Of a DNA stretch of 64,000 bases, positions 35,695-48,745 are shown in pieces. The notes under the pieces are model-generated. The model was not told where the DNA came from and searched no databases. It saw only the letters and a program-made list of their open reading frames with translations. The DNA is from Apostichopus japonicus (Eukaryota; Echinodermata; Holothuroidea; Aspidochirotida; Stichopodidae), in NCBI RefSeq assembly GCF_037975245.1, contig NC_092569.1:29474168-29538167 (forward strand), given 5' to 3'. The position numbers and the translations under genes are program-made. Within the stretch, counting starts at the first letter, position 1. Each line of letters starts with the position of its first letter.

Positions 35695-37070
35695 CTAGTG
35701 TTGTGCAGATATCCTGAATATCGGTTTTGGCCGATATCCGATATTACAATCCCAATATCGGCCCATATACCGATATTTTAAACAGCAATAATGATGGTCA
35801 AAGTACAAGTTAAGTCTTGCTCTAATACATACAGTATCATAATTATAATCGACAGTCCTAAGTTATTGTCGTTTTCACAACTCAAACGCAGTAACAGCTA
35901 GTTTAACTCTCATTTGCAGAAAAAAAGGGCATACTCTATAACCTGTTTCCTATCCTAAATAAACGATTATATTTCCCACCAATTAGTTGATATGTATGAG
36001 ATTCTGTGCTTTCATTTTTGTGTGTAAAACACAAGCCTATCCTTCCTGTTTCTTCTGTTGCACTATTCATTACTCTGTTTGACCAACTATGTTCAACACT
36101 TAGGCTGCAAGTCTTATACAAACTGCCTTCAAATGCAGCCACGAATTTCTTAGCAAAAGTGACATCGTGTGATGAATAAGCTCATTTAATGTAGAAAAGA
36201 GATGAGCATATCCCGGCTTAGAACTTTAACTACTCCTTGTGTTTAACAGAACGAAAACGAAAACTTGTTCTTCGATTTTCTAATTTCCGTAGACAATTAT
36301 GTCCTTCCATTAGCCGGCTATACTAACAACTAAGCCTAGCAAAACTTAGCAGGTGCTTCGTGTTTTAAATATTTCGTAAACCAGTCGGCAACAAATTGTG
36401 ATAAGCAAACTTGATTCTCAAAATACAATCTTTTCATTAGCCATTGCTGTTTGACAAAATGCATACATGATATTCTTTGCAGCTTTTAAAAGGTACATAA
36501 TGATTTAGTAGGGGTTTTTCACGTGATATTACTTTTATTCTCAGCTGAGGGCTCAGAAGCACTGTGCAAGTTGGTGTGATAGACTACTACAAGTCATATA
36601 CATATAGTTCCATAAGTTACTTCTTACATTGTGTTTTACCCCGGAGCATTTTTTCGTAGGTCTGAATATGCTATATTTACAATTTTGCTTGTTTAAAATG
36701 TTTTTTGGGACTCTTGCCAAGAATATTTGCAAGGGCAAAACAGTGAAACTTATTTTAAAGCGCGACAAAGACTGCTTTGTAGGCTAAACGTAGCGTTAAG
36801 TGGCCTGACTGGTCCGTTTATATCAGTAAATATTAATCAGAACTGCTTGTTTGATAAGCTGATCGACATATTGGCCGCTGGCTATGAATCGAAATCGAAA
36901 CTGAGGCTAAAATTGTTGGGAACAAATTAATAAAACATTGCAAAAACAAGAAGTGGCTTTGTTATGGAAAAGGAAGTTCAATATCGGTTTGCCGTTATCG
37001 GCATTGGGCCTTAACTTTACCGATACCGATATGCCGCCGATATCACAAACTATTATCGGCGCAACACTAG
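35695..37070. mobile_element. non-autonomous DNA transposon with inverted ends
   Basis: The ends are CTAGTGTTGTGC and its near complement GCGCAACACTAG. Both subterminal regions are rich in GATATCGG/CCGATATC motifs in inverted orientation, a pattern common in hAT-like MITEs. No transposase frame is seen in the 1.38 kb. CTAG may be part of the inverted repeat or a 4-bp target duplication; no clear 8-bp duplication expected for hAT was found, so the superfamily is uncertain. Confidence 0.65.
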
Positions 37071-40000
37071 TTTTGATTGGAAATATGTTGAGCAGTTTTA
37101 TCCATATTTTTGTTCGTAAGGTATAAGTCATAGGCAAAATAATGATGTCAATCCCTTATGCCGTATGCTCCTTCTTAGCAGACATAAGCCTAGTTTGTTA
37201 CAACGTTAGAAATTTGTAATTCTTCAAATGGTGACACTTTCACAAACTAACTAGATATGTAAGACAACAATATCAAAAGCTAACTCAACAAATTTACTTG
37301 GTATAGAAAGAAGAATAAAGATTTAACATTAAAAGTGTTTCATCTATAACATGATGATAACATAACATAGTGTGACATTGCTCTCGTAACAGTAGAGAAG
37401 GGTCGGAAGCAGCTTAAACAAATACATTTTTCTTGTTTGCTAATTCCGAATAATACCAGTATAGACAGGTTAGAACAGCCTAGCATATTACGATTCAAAT
37501 TTTATGAAATGACGATAATATCTGTCAATACAAAAACATAATGTATAGCATTTCCAGTACCTAAAGTGAATTTAGACAATTCTCTGAATAACCAGAAAAA
37601 AAACAAGCTGTAAATCATTCCTGAAAGTTTAACAGTTTTCTGATGTTTTCTTCTCCATCAAATTTGTGAAAATTCTTGAAGACAATGTTTTCTTATGGGT
37701 CATCTTGTCAATAGTTTTAACACACGTCGAACAGGTCAAGGGTTACTTTTTGGCATAATTTAGTATCCTTCTAGAACAGTTTGGCCCTTAGATACAAGAC
37801 TATGGTATCATATTTACCTAAAGTTATAAATTATCAAATCTACAAAATCGAAATCATTACGTGGATTGATTTGAGCTATTTAGTAGTACATTTTATACTT
37901 TGCTGTTGCCAAAAGAGTAAAGTACACAATATCGTACAATCTCTACAAAGAGATTGAAGCGTAAAGGGGAGGGGTGGGGCCGGGGAGATATATTGTTATC
38001 GTCGAATATGTTATTCAGGAAGCAACGACTTACACTGTTTGAGACGTTACTGCTGTATCTGTACACAACATTGTATTTGTAATCACAGAATGCTAAATAT
38101 CACATGCCGTATTTTCCCTGTATTAAATGCTCGTGCGAACTATTACCAGAACATATCATTTGGAGCGATTAATTTTGATATCTTTCAACTTAATATCATA
38201 CATGGAGTAGTTTTATGTGTAACGACAATACTTTCCAGTTTTGCAACATGTTAGAAAAGAGACATTTAAATACAGTGTGATATATTTGATGTTTAATTTT
38301 TACAAGTCTATCATCAATGTCTATTTTAAGTATTGGGAGAGTTCACTTTTGTATACTGAACTACATTACAACTTACATGTTACTGTTAAACGAAAAATTA
38401 AGTTCTTTACTACACCGACCAGCCACATAAAGGGAAGGTGTGAGTCGTGTGGGAAGGAGGGAGTGATGGAGGACAGCGAAGAGGGAGAGCGTGGGTGGGG
38501 ATCGGTGACTACTCCCATCGTATACATGTTATAGAGATAGAGTACATTTTCAGTACTATATCTGGTCATTAACTATGAACGACGAAATACATGAGAATAT
38601 CTTCGCGTTAGTTTTACATTTAATTTCTGTATTCAAATTGAGGCTATGAAACGTTACCTAGTTTGACACTCACAAGGAAATTTACATGATTGGAACGACT
38701 TTATGGAGCATTTTATGTGAAAATCAATTAAACTACCCGTGATATGAGAGGTTTAAATAGAGGACCATGAATATCTGTCTTTCTCGTATCAGTTTATTTC
38801 CAGATTATACATTGCCACAAAATGAACTATTTCGCACAGTTGTAGTTAATATGTGCATCAATTATTAATCCTTTAGACGATGAATAGCCTGTAATATTCC
38901 AAAATTTGACAAAAACATCACTTTGAATTGTCATTAAAATGTTGGTAAATTGGATTATGTAAAAAAAAATGTATATAAAAATGAAATATAATTTACAGTT
39001 TAGAGATTTATCCTAACTTGAACTTCAAAAAAAAACTACTAAAGACAAAACAAGAAACTATGTTTTAAAGAGTTACTGATCAACATTACTTTGAAATTAA
39101 AATTGAAGAATATAATTATGTAAGTACAAACAACCAGCATAAGAATCATGTTAGCTTTAAGGTGTTAGAAATGTTCTCTGCATCTACACTGAGTTATTCC
39201 CCTAGGAATATGGCCTTTAGTGATTTTCTTATGATAGGGTGAAATTGTAGTTTTACTTTGTCCTAAATATGGCTTATACCTGACACTATAATGTAACAAA
39301 AGGGATTTAATGGAAGAAAACATACAAATCTTCCGTGAAATTTGATTAATTTGATAAGGCATTTCAAATTTTTCAAACAGTTTTCTTTTTCTTACTATTT
39401 GTCTGGATTGGTGGCACAAAGAATAAAGAAACATTCTACTACAAATTTTATTTTGACTATGATTGAAAAATTGTTTTTTTCAGTAAAAATGAAATGCAAT
39501 TTACATTTTGTTAAGAAAGCTCTCTATTAATTTAGCCTTTAGTGGTTTCTTATGATAGACTGAAGTTGTAGTTGTACTATGTCTTAGAATATGGCTTATT
39601 CTTGATACTATAATGTAACAAAAGGGATTTAATGGAAGAAAACATACAAATATGCCGTGATATTGATTTATTTGATAAGAAATTTACATAGTTTTTAAAC
39701 AGTTTTCTTTTTCTAACCTCATGTCGGTATTGATGGCACAAAGACTAAAGAAAACGATTTGTATTTAGACTATGACTTTAAACATATAACTATTATCCAC
39801 CTTTAAAATTCACATTGCACTGTAAAGATTGGTTTGAAACTTAAATAATTTAAACGACACAACCTAAACTAAATGTACAAAGCTAATGATTAGTTTTCAT
39901 CATTCAAATGACTCGAAAAGGTAAATCAAATGTTACAAAAATGGCAATTTAAAAGCTCTCATAAAAACCCTAAACGCAGAAGTAACGCCTATGACATTAA

Positions 40001-43000
40001 AAAGCGCCTTTGTGGGGTTTTTTTAAATTCTATTTTATTCAATTACAGATCGTGTAATAACAATACTATAAGAAAACAATGCTCTTACAATACTATTAGC
40101 TGTCATTACCATCACCAAATCGCTACTGCTTTCTAGACTTCAACGTTTTTGAAATTTAAAAGGCATGCGATAGAGATGTTTTTTTTTTTAAACTTTGTCG
40201 TTTCAAGTCAAATAAATGAACATGTCTTACATTTTTTTGCTCTTATGTCAATAATCTTTTAAAAAGTGCGGTTAACACAAGTGTATTTATCAAGATAAGA
40301 AAGCGGAATATTGGGATAATATTTCCTGGGAATTACTAACAATATAAAGCCTGAAGGAAAAAGAGAAACATAGAAAGAGAAAAATTGGAAGCTAGCCACT
40401 ACAATCGTTGTAGACATTTTTCATGATCGCGTACCATATAATTTTTGCGTGAAGGCAATTTAAAGCCACAACGTAGCATCTGAAAACAGCCGTTGCACTC
40501 ACAAAAATTGTTTTTGTACTTTTCTGGCTTTGTTGAAGTATATTTTTCTTTGATATTTCGTTCTGCTTAGTTTATTATTTTCAGCATTTAATTTCCTAAA
40601 TGTCACTTTTTTTTATTTTTAAATGAGATTGACGTGTTTACCAGTTAGTTTTAATGTTATTCAACCTTGTTTCATTGAACATGTACATGTACAAAATAGG
40701 GATCGTAAAATTTATGTCTTTAAAATACATTTCAAAACATCTTTACTTTTTGTTGTAGACTATTTGTCACATAATGCTACTTAAATAACGATATTATTAA
40801 CGTAATATGATGTAAGCATGTAAAGGAAGTAACATTTAGGTGCTCTTAAGAAATTGTAAAGCTGCAAATGTTAGGTTTGGATGATAGTTTATAGCAATAT
40901 TATCACACTTAAAACTGAGCATTGCTTTGAATGTGATTAAACCTGAATCGGTCTTGTCACTCTTTTAAAGTTATACATATCTTTTGTAAAAGGATGTTCC
41001 TTATCGTTCAAAATTTTGTTCACAGTAGTTATCCAACTGTTTGACTATTTGAAATGGAAGTTAATTAAACAGCTTTGTGGTTAGATTATTACATAGAAAT
41101 GTTTTGCTTTTAGATTAGCCAACGCACATTTTGCTTTAATGTATTCATAAGAATAATTTGAACAACAACAAGCAATACAGTGTCCGTTTTGGAAATCATA
41201 TCAAAATAACAGACCTGACAAAGGAAGTTGCCTCTTTACAGATGGATATCAAGTTATTCGTATGTAATTTATGTCAAATATTAAAAAAGAAGCAAGGCAT
41301 TTGATAAATAAAAACATTGGAAACGTTTTTACCGTACAGAGAGTACCGAGTATCACTGTATCGATAGAGAATATGATTATTGGATTTTTAACAGTGAGAA
41401 AAATGTTAACATATGAATCTACAAGTAAATGAATACAATACTTAAGTATTAAGTTTTTCCAAAAAAAAATATGGAGCATGAATTAATGAGCTAGAATAAT
41501 ACACATGTGAATTTAAACTCAGTAATTCATAATATAAAATGAAGGAGTGTTGTAACGTATTGGTATGTATCTGTGAAAGGTAGGGTTGGCTATTGGTGGT
41601 TTTTTAAAGGATATGTGGAGAAAGATATACTCACAGTTTGAAAAGAGACTGCTTTTTCCCGACCATATCACGAAACATGATTTACTTTAAAAAATTGGTG
41701 TGTAGCGAAAATCGATTGAGATGTTTGAGTTAGCTTTCTTAAGTATTTTACACGTAAGCAAAGTGAAGAGAATACAGTATTTAGGCATAAGAAAACCAGT
41801 TATGACTATTTTAGCCTTTTTTTTAACGCAATATGTGTGGTTAAATTAAAAGTCGAAACATTGTTGTCCTATCGCGAAGTTAAAAAATGTGAGTATATTT
41901 AATTGAAGGCCTTCTTATTGAATATTATCAGGTATTTTTATCGAAGTTTTCCTACTTCTTGGAAGATGTAAACACTTCAGTTTGTCACATCATTTAATAT
42001 TAACAGAGTTAGCTCAACAACACACTAACGCAACTTATGTAACTTTAGAAACAGTCAGAAGATATTCAGTGGTAAAATACAAAATATATTTAATAATGGA
42101 AAAACTTACCTTTTCTGTTCCAAACGAGTTCCAAATCGTCAAAACAGTCAAACAAACTTTGAAAAACTTCTCCATTATTTCGGGTTTGTATAAATGTACG
42201 CGAAAATATATTCGATGCAGTGCAAGATGACAAATGGCACAGAGTCTCTCTATAGGGGTGATCAACTCTCTATTGAAATGACCGCAGTAGTATGGATGTC
42301 GATAAATGCCATCATTTTTATTTGAAATATGATTTGGTGAACAGCTTATACAAATGTACTGCACATCTGTAGTATCCGTAGGCTTGTATGTAAAGATGAC
42401 TGACTATTCGACATGCGCAATCCAACTCAATATTATTCAGGGCTATTTATATCTTGAACATTCAGTATATAGTACAGTAAGCTTAGGTTGTATGATGTTC
42501 AATTGTCCTTGATCCGATAATTACAGCGTAACACCTAGTGTATACTTATTGACTATCGTGCATCTAGTTCCAAGGACAGCAAAGATATTGTAATTCAATA
42601 ATAGTAAAATGTATTTCGTTTTTAAAACGAATATCAATAACGGTGGTCACTTTTATTTTATGTTACATCTAGTGTGGTTCATATTAAAGTCTTTTGTAGT
42701 TGTGACGTCAATGCTACCAAGTCGATAATAAGAATAGGAATGATAATTTGCTTGTTCTGGTTAAGCTGCTATTATCGATATTTTTAAGAACCCTTTATGA
42801 GTGATTAATTTAAATAATTTACTTCACTTTTACTTGGAAGTCAAAATTAAAGCAGTATCGAAAGGACAGGAAGTGATACTACTAATCAGGACTTTATAAC
42901 ATGCATGAACTAGTACAATACATGTTATATACCGTTAAATGTACAGTTTGATCTATTATACACTATTGATATTTATGTAAAAATATCTAATTAACTTATT

Positions 43001-45400
43001 TTGGAAAAGGTCGATGATTTGAAGCGGTAAGCTCTATGAACAATACTTCCTTGTTTATGATACCTACGTCACACCCTGTTTGCGGAATCGAGTGTCCTCA
43101 CATCTGATTGAATAAACATGCCAGCTGTTTTGCTGGGCTTTGACTCAATTTTTTTAATTGACGGCAAGACTTACATCTACACTGACTGTAAATGATGAAG
43201 AAAAGCTTTTCGTCATATATATATAAGATATTGAATCGAAGAAGCTAGTTACGAATTTTGAATAGGTACTTTTATATCAGTTATTAACCTCTCTTTTAAT
43301 GAAAGTTATTTATATTAGTCAGCAGGGGAGTATCTAGAGCTTCCTTTTATGCGTAGAGCTACGTTATAGTTGTAGCTATAAGCGGTTCATGTAACAGTGG
43401 CCCACAGTAATCAGGGGGTCCTGAGCGTTGGTTCCCAACAGTTTTAGCCAACGGATGAAATCTGCCAGTCAGGTTTTTGGATGTATTATTAAATGAGTGC
43501 CAGCATGCCTACGACATTTTGGTATATCGCTGACAGGGGCGTAGCCAGAGGTAGAAGGATAGTTGCCCCCCCCCCCCACACACGCACAAAACATTTTTTT
43601 TAGGGACGACAACCGGGACGGCAAGGAAAATAGCCAAAAGAGAAATAAATAGCTCTCATATATAATACTGGATAGGCTACTTGATTTTACAGCACCGCGT
43701 GAAGGGCTTCTCAGGAGGTTTCCCTCTATAGCTATAGGCCTACGTAGCACAGAAAGAGGTTTCTCTTAACAAGTTGAGTCAGTAATTGATACTTCTAGTC
43801 AAAGTTCCGGGAGTCGTAAGACACTGGATTGTCTTAAATAAGAAAAAACACACATGTCCATTTGGATCACTGGGAAAGTATATAAATTCGTATACTTTCA
43901 CTCATTTACTATTTGGCATTTGTAACTGTATTAGATTTAATAAAGGCAAGGCCGTAGCCACTGGGACCACGGGAAAACAAACCTGACCTTTATTTTCTTG
44001 CAAATGGTTAGCATTTTATAACGCATTAACACAACTTTAAATGTTCTTAATATAATGGGAATGATGGCATTATTTTCTTCTAAGCACTGTAACCGAGACA
44101 ATATAATCTCAAAGGTGAGGGGACACTCCAACTTACGCCACACTCCACTCCTAACATCCCTCCACAGGACAGAAGTCAGCACATTTTTTTGCCCTTCCAC
44201 CTAACATTTGAATTTATTTTCGTAACAGAGGGTAGAGACTTTTAATTCCCATGCGAATGAATATCAGTACACGAGGCAAGTTAACTTAGTATTGCAGTTA
44301 TGCAGTAGTACACGCACAATCTGTGAACTGTCTGAAATAGTACAGTATTAGTTAAATCGAAACTTGTATTGCCAATGCCAGACATGCAAATACAAAAACA
44401 AAATTCATGCACTTCTCAACTATAGGGATGTATTCCACAACAGTACTAAACCTTTCAGCTAACTCTTTATATTATATCAGTAGAAAATTGGAACTTTTGG
44501 GATACGTTGGGTTTAAGAAATGAAACCTTTTATAACCGTCGAAATTTTGAAATAAAATGTCGTACTTTAAGGTTTTAGCATAAACAGTGGAAGTTATGAA
44601 ATAACGTACTTGAAGTTTTAGATAAGTCTTGATCCAATACGTCAAACTTTAGAAGTAATCCTTGCCATTTCCGGGGTGACAATAGTTGCACGAAAACTTA
44701 CTCTTAGATAAATTAATTTTCGAAGGCCTTGACTTTGAATACCATATCAGAATTTGACACCTAAAAGCTGAAATATATTTGGCAATATCTGTGGATGAAC
44801 ATGGCCCACATAATAAACCAATTGCTTCAAGTAAAACAAAAAAGGCAACTTAACAACCTTGGGAAATCGCAGAGTTGTCAGAAATTGTGTCGATCTCAGC
44901 TGGGCTATTCGGGCCCGAATTGGATCTACATTCCCATTGAAAAGGGAGTATTTAAGCCCCTGTACTTACATAGCACGTTTATATTCGTTGTGATGCATTA
45001 GGACTATTAAAATAATTCATGAATAAACTAACATTAAATCACATGCAGTGATAAATATTCAATCACATCTTTTATCCATAATTTGAGAGCGATGTAAATT
45101 TATATCATCTTCATATAAATGTATTAACTGCTAAAAGGTGTAAAACTTGTGGGTATAAACTATTTAAATCCCAACCAGTCAAAAGCAGAATAATTTAAAA
45201 ATCGAGGGATTTGCATTGGTATGATTATATTGATATGAACTATATCATTTATGTTACACTGCTATGTTTTCTTTAATATCATAAACAGCAATTTCCATCA
45301 TAGTATAGACGTGCAGTTAGATTTACCTTATCCATCTTTACGTTTCAGTAGTCAAACTCTTTGTTTGTTATTTACTTCTTGTTTTAATTTGTGTCTAATA
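37071..45400. other. intergenic region upstream of gene 1
   Basis: No coding exon is supported. From 37.1 to 41.85 kb it is homologous to 59.35-64.0 kb, and both copies carry many indels and no conserved open frame, which argues against a hidden gene. It includes a tandem repeat near 39.2-39.8 kb. At about 43.54 and 43.95 kb short 'cgtagcca' motifs beside C- or A-rich tracts suggest old repeat fragments that cannot be classified. Confidence 0.55.
39175..39785. repeat. tandem repeat, two units of about 320 bp
   Basis: Two direct units share 'cctttagtg.tttcttatga', 'gtaacaaaagggatttaatg' and 'gaagaaaacatacaaat'. In copy 2 the equivalents lie near 61.39-61.70 and 61.98-62.13 kb with different spacing and a deletion. 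Confidence 0.65.
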
Positions 45401-45401
45401 G

Positions 45402-45513
45402 AGGGCAGCAGATGTGGAAAGAGAAGCGGAAGAGGAAGCAAGGAAGGCTCAAGATGCTATAAAACAAGCCAAGAATGCGAAAGAGAGACGAGTGGCTGAG
45501 GAGGCTGAACAAG
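45402..45513 (+). CDS. possible coiled-coil exon of an unknown plus-strand gene
   Basis: Between acceptor 'tctaatag' and a weak donor G|GTGCAA lies a stop-free 112-nt frame reading RAADVEREAEEEARKAQ, DAIKQAKNAKERRVAEEAEQ. It is almost wholly Ala, Glu, Lys and Arg, as in charged helices of cytoskeletal or coiled-coil proteins. In phase it could splice to 45976-45998 (EVKHEKW then TGA). The codon composition differs sharply from the AT-rich surroundings. No partner exons were recognised, so it may be a relic or an isolated exon. Family unknown. Confidence 0.35.
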
Positions 45514-46217
45514 GTGCAATTTAAGCAAACCAAATGTAATCAAAGAAGAGGAATTAATTAGCATTTTAGTAATTTGTAAATAGTTTATATTTAAAATGTT
45601 GGTAAAAATATATAAAATATGCTATAAAACACACAAAACAACAAACAAACCCCACTCAAAGCGGAAAACAAAACGAGGAATAACATAGAAAAGCAAAGCA
45701 TGGGATTTTGTTTTAATTAAGAATATAGTTTCCTGAAATGAGGTTATCTTCAGACAATATTTTCATAGAAATAAATTTTGAAGGTGCAAGGAGGATATGT
45801 CCTTTTCCTTCTGTCAAAAGAACAAAACGTTGTTGAAGTCGTACCGGAGTGCTTCATAGCTACTAAACATTGTCACATAGTTAGAGAGCTGACCCTGAAG
45901 ACTGTACAAATAATAAGTGTAATTTGTGTGAAGATATATTATTCATAATTTTTTTTTCATGTTTCATTATTGCAGAAGTAAAACATGAAAAATGGTGACC
46001 TAGCTGAAGAAAGCTGAAACCATTCTGAAATGGTTCCCAGCGAGAGATGGTGAGTTGTTAATTTTCATGATAGTGAAGTAATATTTGATGCTGTGAGCAA
46101 TAGTTTGTTCATATGTTTGACCTGGGATCAGGGAACAAAGATAAATGAGAAAGAAAACCAAAAGCCAAAAGCTCCAAAGCATTGTTTGTCATCTCAGAGT
46201 TTCTTTAAATATTACTT

Positions 46218-46639
46218 ATTTGATTTTGTTAAAGTTGTGTAATTTTTATTTTTCATACATCAATCATGTTTAATTTCAGGGATTTCAAACGACAGATTTA
46301 GACTCTAATTTCTAATAAAAAAATTCTACAACATCAACTGGGAAATTTAAATTCATTCCTGTTTGCATTCTGTTCAAAGAAATGGTTGAAAGAAAATGTG
46401 CAACAGAAACTTACTTGAAAGTTATAAATAAATTTGATTAGAGTAAAACAATGAAAGTGTCTCATTTAGCTGTCTCATGTACTTTTTCCTAATTTGGTTC
46501 ATCTCTTTAATTTACTTTTTGCTGCATCTTAAGCTTTTTTATTAAGCATTCACTTTATATTTGATTTTGTTAAAGTTGTGTAATTTTTATTTTTCATACA
46601 TCAATCATGTTTAATTTCAGAGATTTCAAACGACAGATT
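46218..46639. repeat. 81-bp direct repeat, 341 bp apart
   Basis: 46218-46298 and 46559-46639 are nearly identical. Each contains 'tttaatttcag' followed by 'gatttcaaacgacagatt', an acceptor-like site plus a short open stretch. They could be duplicated terminal exons of the plus-strand candidate at 45402, or a simple local duplication. Confidence 0.75.
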
Positions 46640-46805
46640 GTTTTGTTGTTTTTTTTTCTGCTACTTTTTCCTCCATTTTATAGTTCCTTTGTTCTTTATT
46701 TATTAAGTTTTTGCTATTTGTTTAAACTTGTTTTACTTTAAGGACCTAGGGGGGGGGGGGAATTAGCACCTTTCCTAACCGAGTTTTACCCTAGTGTCAA
46801 ATGTT

Positions 46806-46880
46806 AAAAAGTAAAAGGGTGCTTAAACCTGTAACCTTTGAAGTACAGTCCTGTGCTCTGCTAACTGAGCTAGCCAGCTC
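46806..46880 (-). other. tRNA-like sequence (tRNA relic or SINE head)
   Basis: The minus strand has a perfect A-box-like TAGCTCAGTTAG and D-arm GCTC/GAGC, then a degenerate anticodon region and a weak B-box-like GGTTTAAGC. The anticodon stem does not pair, so a functional tRNA is unlikely. Confidence 0.5.
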
Positions 46881-47139
46881 TTAGTTGGATGTCAGTGCAG
46901 AGGCTACTGTATTCTTTGCTATTACAAAATGTAAGAAACCCTTTGGGAGGTCTTTGATATAAAATTTACGGTATTTGACAGGATGTTAGTCTTAAGAACC
47001 TCTACATTCCAGTTTACAGACTGGAGATGTTTAAAATTCATATTAATACAGTTGACAGTACAAAACATTACTGGTGTACATTGTTAGAGAGAGTGTCAAA
47101 GGGCAAATGATTGCAACTGTGGGTGGTATGGTGAAGTGT

Positions 47140-47175
47140 GGGGGTGAGGGTGAGGGTGAGTGGTTGGGGTTGGGG
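47140..47175 (+). other. G-rich run with quadruplex potential
   Basis: Five runs of three to five guanines separated by short loops (GGGGGTGAGGGTGAGGG, then two GGGG runs). Confidence 0.6.
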
Positions 47176-47222
47176 CAGATATTTAAAGGTGCGGGGTATC
47201 GGGTAGGAGGTTCTATACGCTT

Positions 47223-47860
47223 CTCCGATTGAGTTAGATAGGAAGGTTATTGCGGTGAATGAAAGATGTTATAGAGGAGGACCTGAGGCTCAAGGGGGAT
47301 TGAGAGCTACTTCTAAGTCGGGAGTTATAGGGTCTACCAAATCCTCCTCCTCGCAACAAAATTAGATGTTGACATTCTCCAGGTAAATTAAATGTATCAA
47401 TAACAGCGTTAGATTCCATCTAATCGCAAAATCGTGTTATATAGTATTTACTCTTGAATTTTTGTGAGAGGCTGAAAAGACACGGATAAGGGGTCTAATT
47501 CTTCCTCTCAACCTCCCTAACCTCAGTGAATGTAAAAGTACCCCAACTCACTGTACAAACTACCTCAACTTAATCTCCGACTGAGTTACATAGGAGCATA
47601 AACCTTTATGGAAAGTCATTGTGGTGAATGTAGGTGAGAAGGTGGACTCGGGGTGATTGAAAGCCACTTCCAAGCCAAGGGTTATGGGGTCTAAGAACTC
47701 CCCTTCCTCAACAAAGTTAGATGTTCAAACTGTTGCAATTTCAAATAACAGGTCCCAAATTCGGTGTAATCGTAAAATAAATACTCTCAAATTTTTGTGT
47801 GAGGTTGAAAGACACACACGGGTAAGGGTTCTAATTCGTGCCCCTCCCCTACCCCATATC
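47223..47860. repeat. tandem repeat, two units of about 352 bp
   Basis: Units starting at 47223 and 47575 share 'ctccga.tgagtta.atagga', 'gaaag..acttc.aag', 'ggtcta' and 'caa.gttagatgtt', and later 'tttttgtg.gagg.tgaaa.gacac'. They are GC-richer than the surroundings and diverged by perhaps a fifth. Function unknown. Confidence 0.6.
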
Positions 47861-48113
47861 ATGTAATGGTACTCAAATGAGCTATGAATGTTAGAGGGAG
47901 CCATACACTTTAAAAAGTGTTTTTCTAACAACTTACTGTTTAAATCAAGACTTTTTGGAACAAAACCTTTTTTAAAGAGTTTAACTATAAACATATAGAT
48001 GTTAACATAGCCATATGTGTATTTTTTTTGCCATATGTGTATAATTTAAAAAAAAACGACAAAGTAAAAGAAGACGTAAACGTTACCGAAATTTGATTGT
48101 ACATTTTGTATAA

Positions 48114-48119
48114 TTTATT
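48114..48119 (-). promoter_or_regulatory. candidate polyadenylation signal, gene 2
   Basis: AATAAA on the minus strand about 286 nt beyond the annotated gene 2 stop. Confidence 0.3.
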
Positions 48120-48404
48120 TGGAAATTAGTTGCACATTATTGCAATTTCTCAACATTTTAGTAAATTTTAATGACATGGTATCTTAAATGGCGTTGTCAC
48201 ATAAATGAGACATAATAAAGTTGACGAATTTCTTGGTCTGTTGACCTCGTTACGTTCTGCTGCTTCCAGACAGAGATGAGAGCCAAATAACCACGAAAAT
48301 AGAATGTCACGTTAGGACACATGCAGCAAAGCCTCAATGAGGGAATGTCTCAATTTTGGTGTCTACACAATGTAATTAAAGATCATTCCACCAATGAGAA
48401 TTGC

Positions 48405-48745
48405 TTATGTCTGCACTGGTCGTATTTTCATCTCTGTATATTGTAGGCCGCAGTCGTATCCACTAAGACTACTCCAGAATATGTTCGTTCCTGGAGTGGA
48501 TCCGTCGTAGCGTCCGTTGAGGTGAGAATTAGCACAACTAGCACACCTGTCGCTTCTGAAAGGGAAATTATCGCAATAATCTTCCCTAGTGCGACAATAA
48601 GGAAAACTAGACCTAAAGTAAGAACTCTAACCAAACCACCAGGCTCCTTGATGCTTCTCAGCGCAATCAAAAAAACTCCAATCATCATTGTCCTCGTCAC
48701 GTGTGCTGAATTTATTGTGGTTGCTAACCGGCATAGTATCAAAAC
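48405..48745 (-). pseudogene. gene 2 last exon: FReD P-subdomain with in-frame TAG
   Basis: Phase 1 in, end at TAA 48405-48407 after MKIRPVQT. TRDEDNDDWSFFDC and EKHQGAWWFG precede TAG 48627-48629. Beyond it the frame goes on through an insertion with the same cysteine spacing as gene 1 (C-x6-C-x9-C-x2-C) and CANSHLNG, then GYDCGLQYTEMKIRPV. The stop would remove the last 74 residues. Confidence 0.85.

Larger units (their letters stand above)
9340..41850. repeat. segmental duplication, copy 1
   Basis: Homologous to 48065-64000 throughout: 3' flank, all FReD and TIL exons, the EGF-type array, upstream flank and AT-rich DNA beyond it. The coordinate offset is about 38.7 kb at the 3' end of the genes, about 23.2 kb at their 5' ends and about 22.3 kb further upstream. 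The main difference is therefore array length; the last kilobase comes from a deletion inside a transposon. The right boundary is not visible because the window ends inside copy 2. Confidence 0.85.

Noticed and set aside
36727-37137. Open frames inside the inverted-end transposon as a transposase
   Set aside because: They are short, overlap on both strands, show no transposase motif and are not kept in the second copy.
42035-42364. 109-residue minus-strand open frame
   Set aside because: No domain and no splice context; consistent with chance.
48428-48742. 104-residue minus-strand open frame in gene 2's last exon
   Set aside because: It is the wrong frame. The FReD frame in the same place has the conserved motifs, though interrupted by TAG, and the splice phase selects it.
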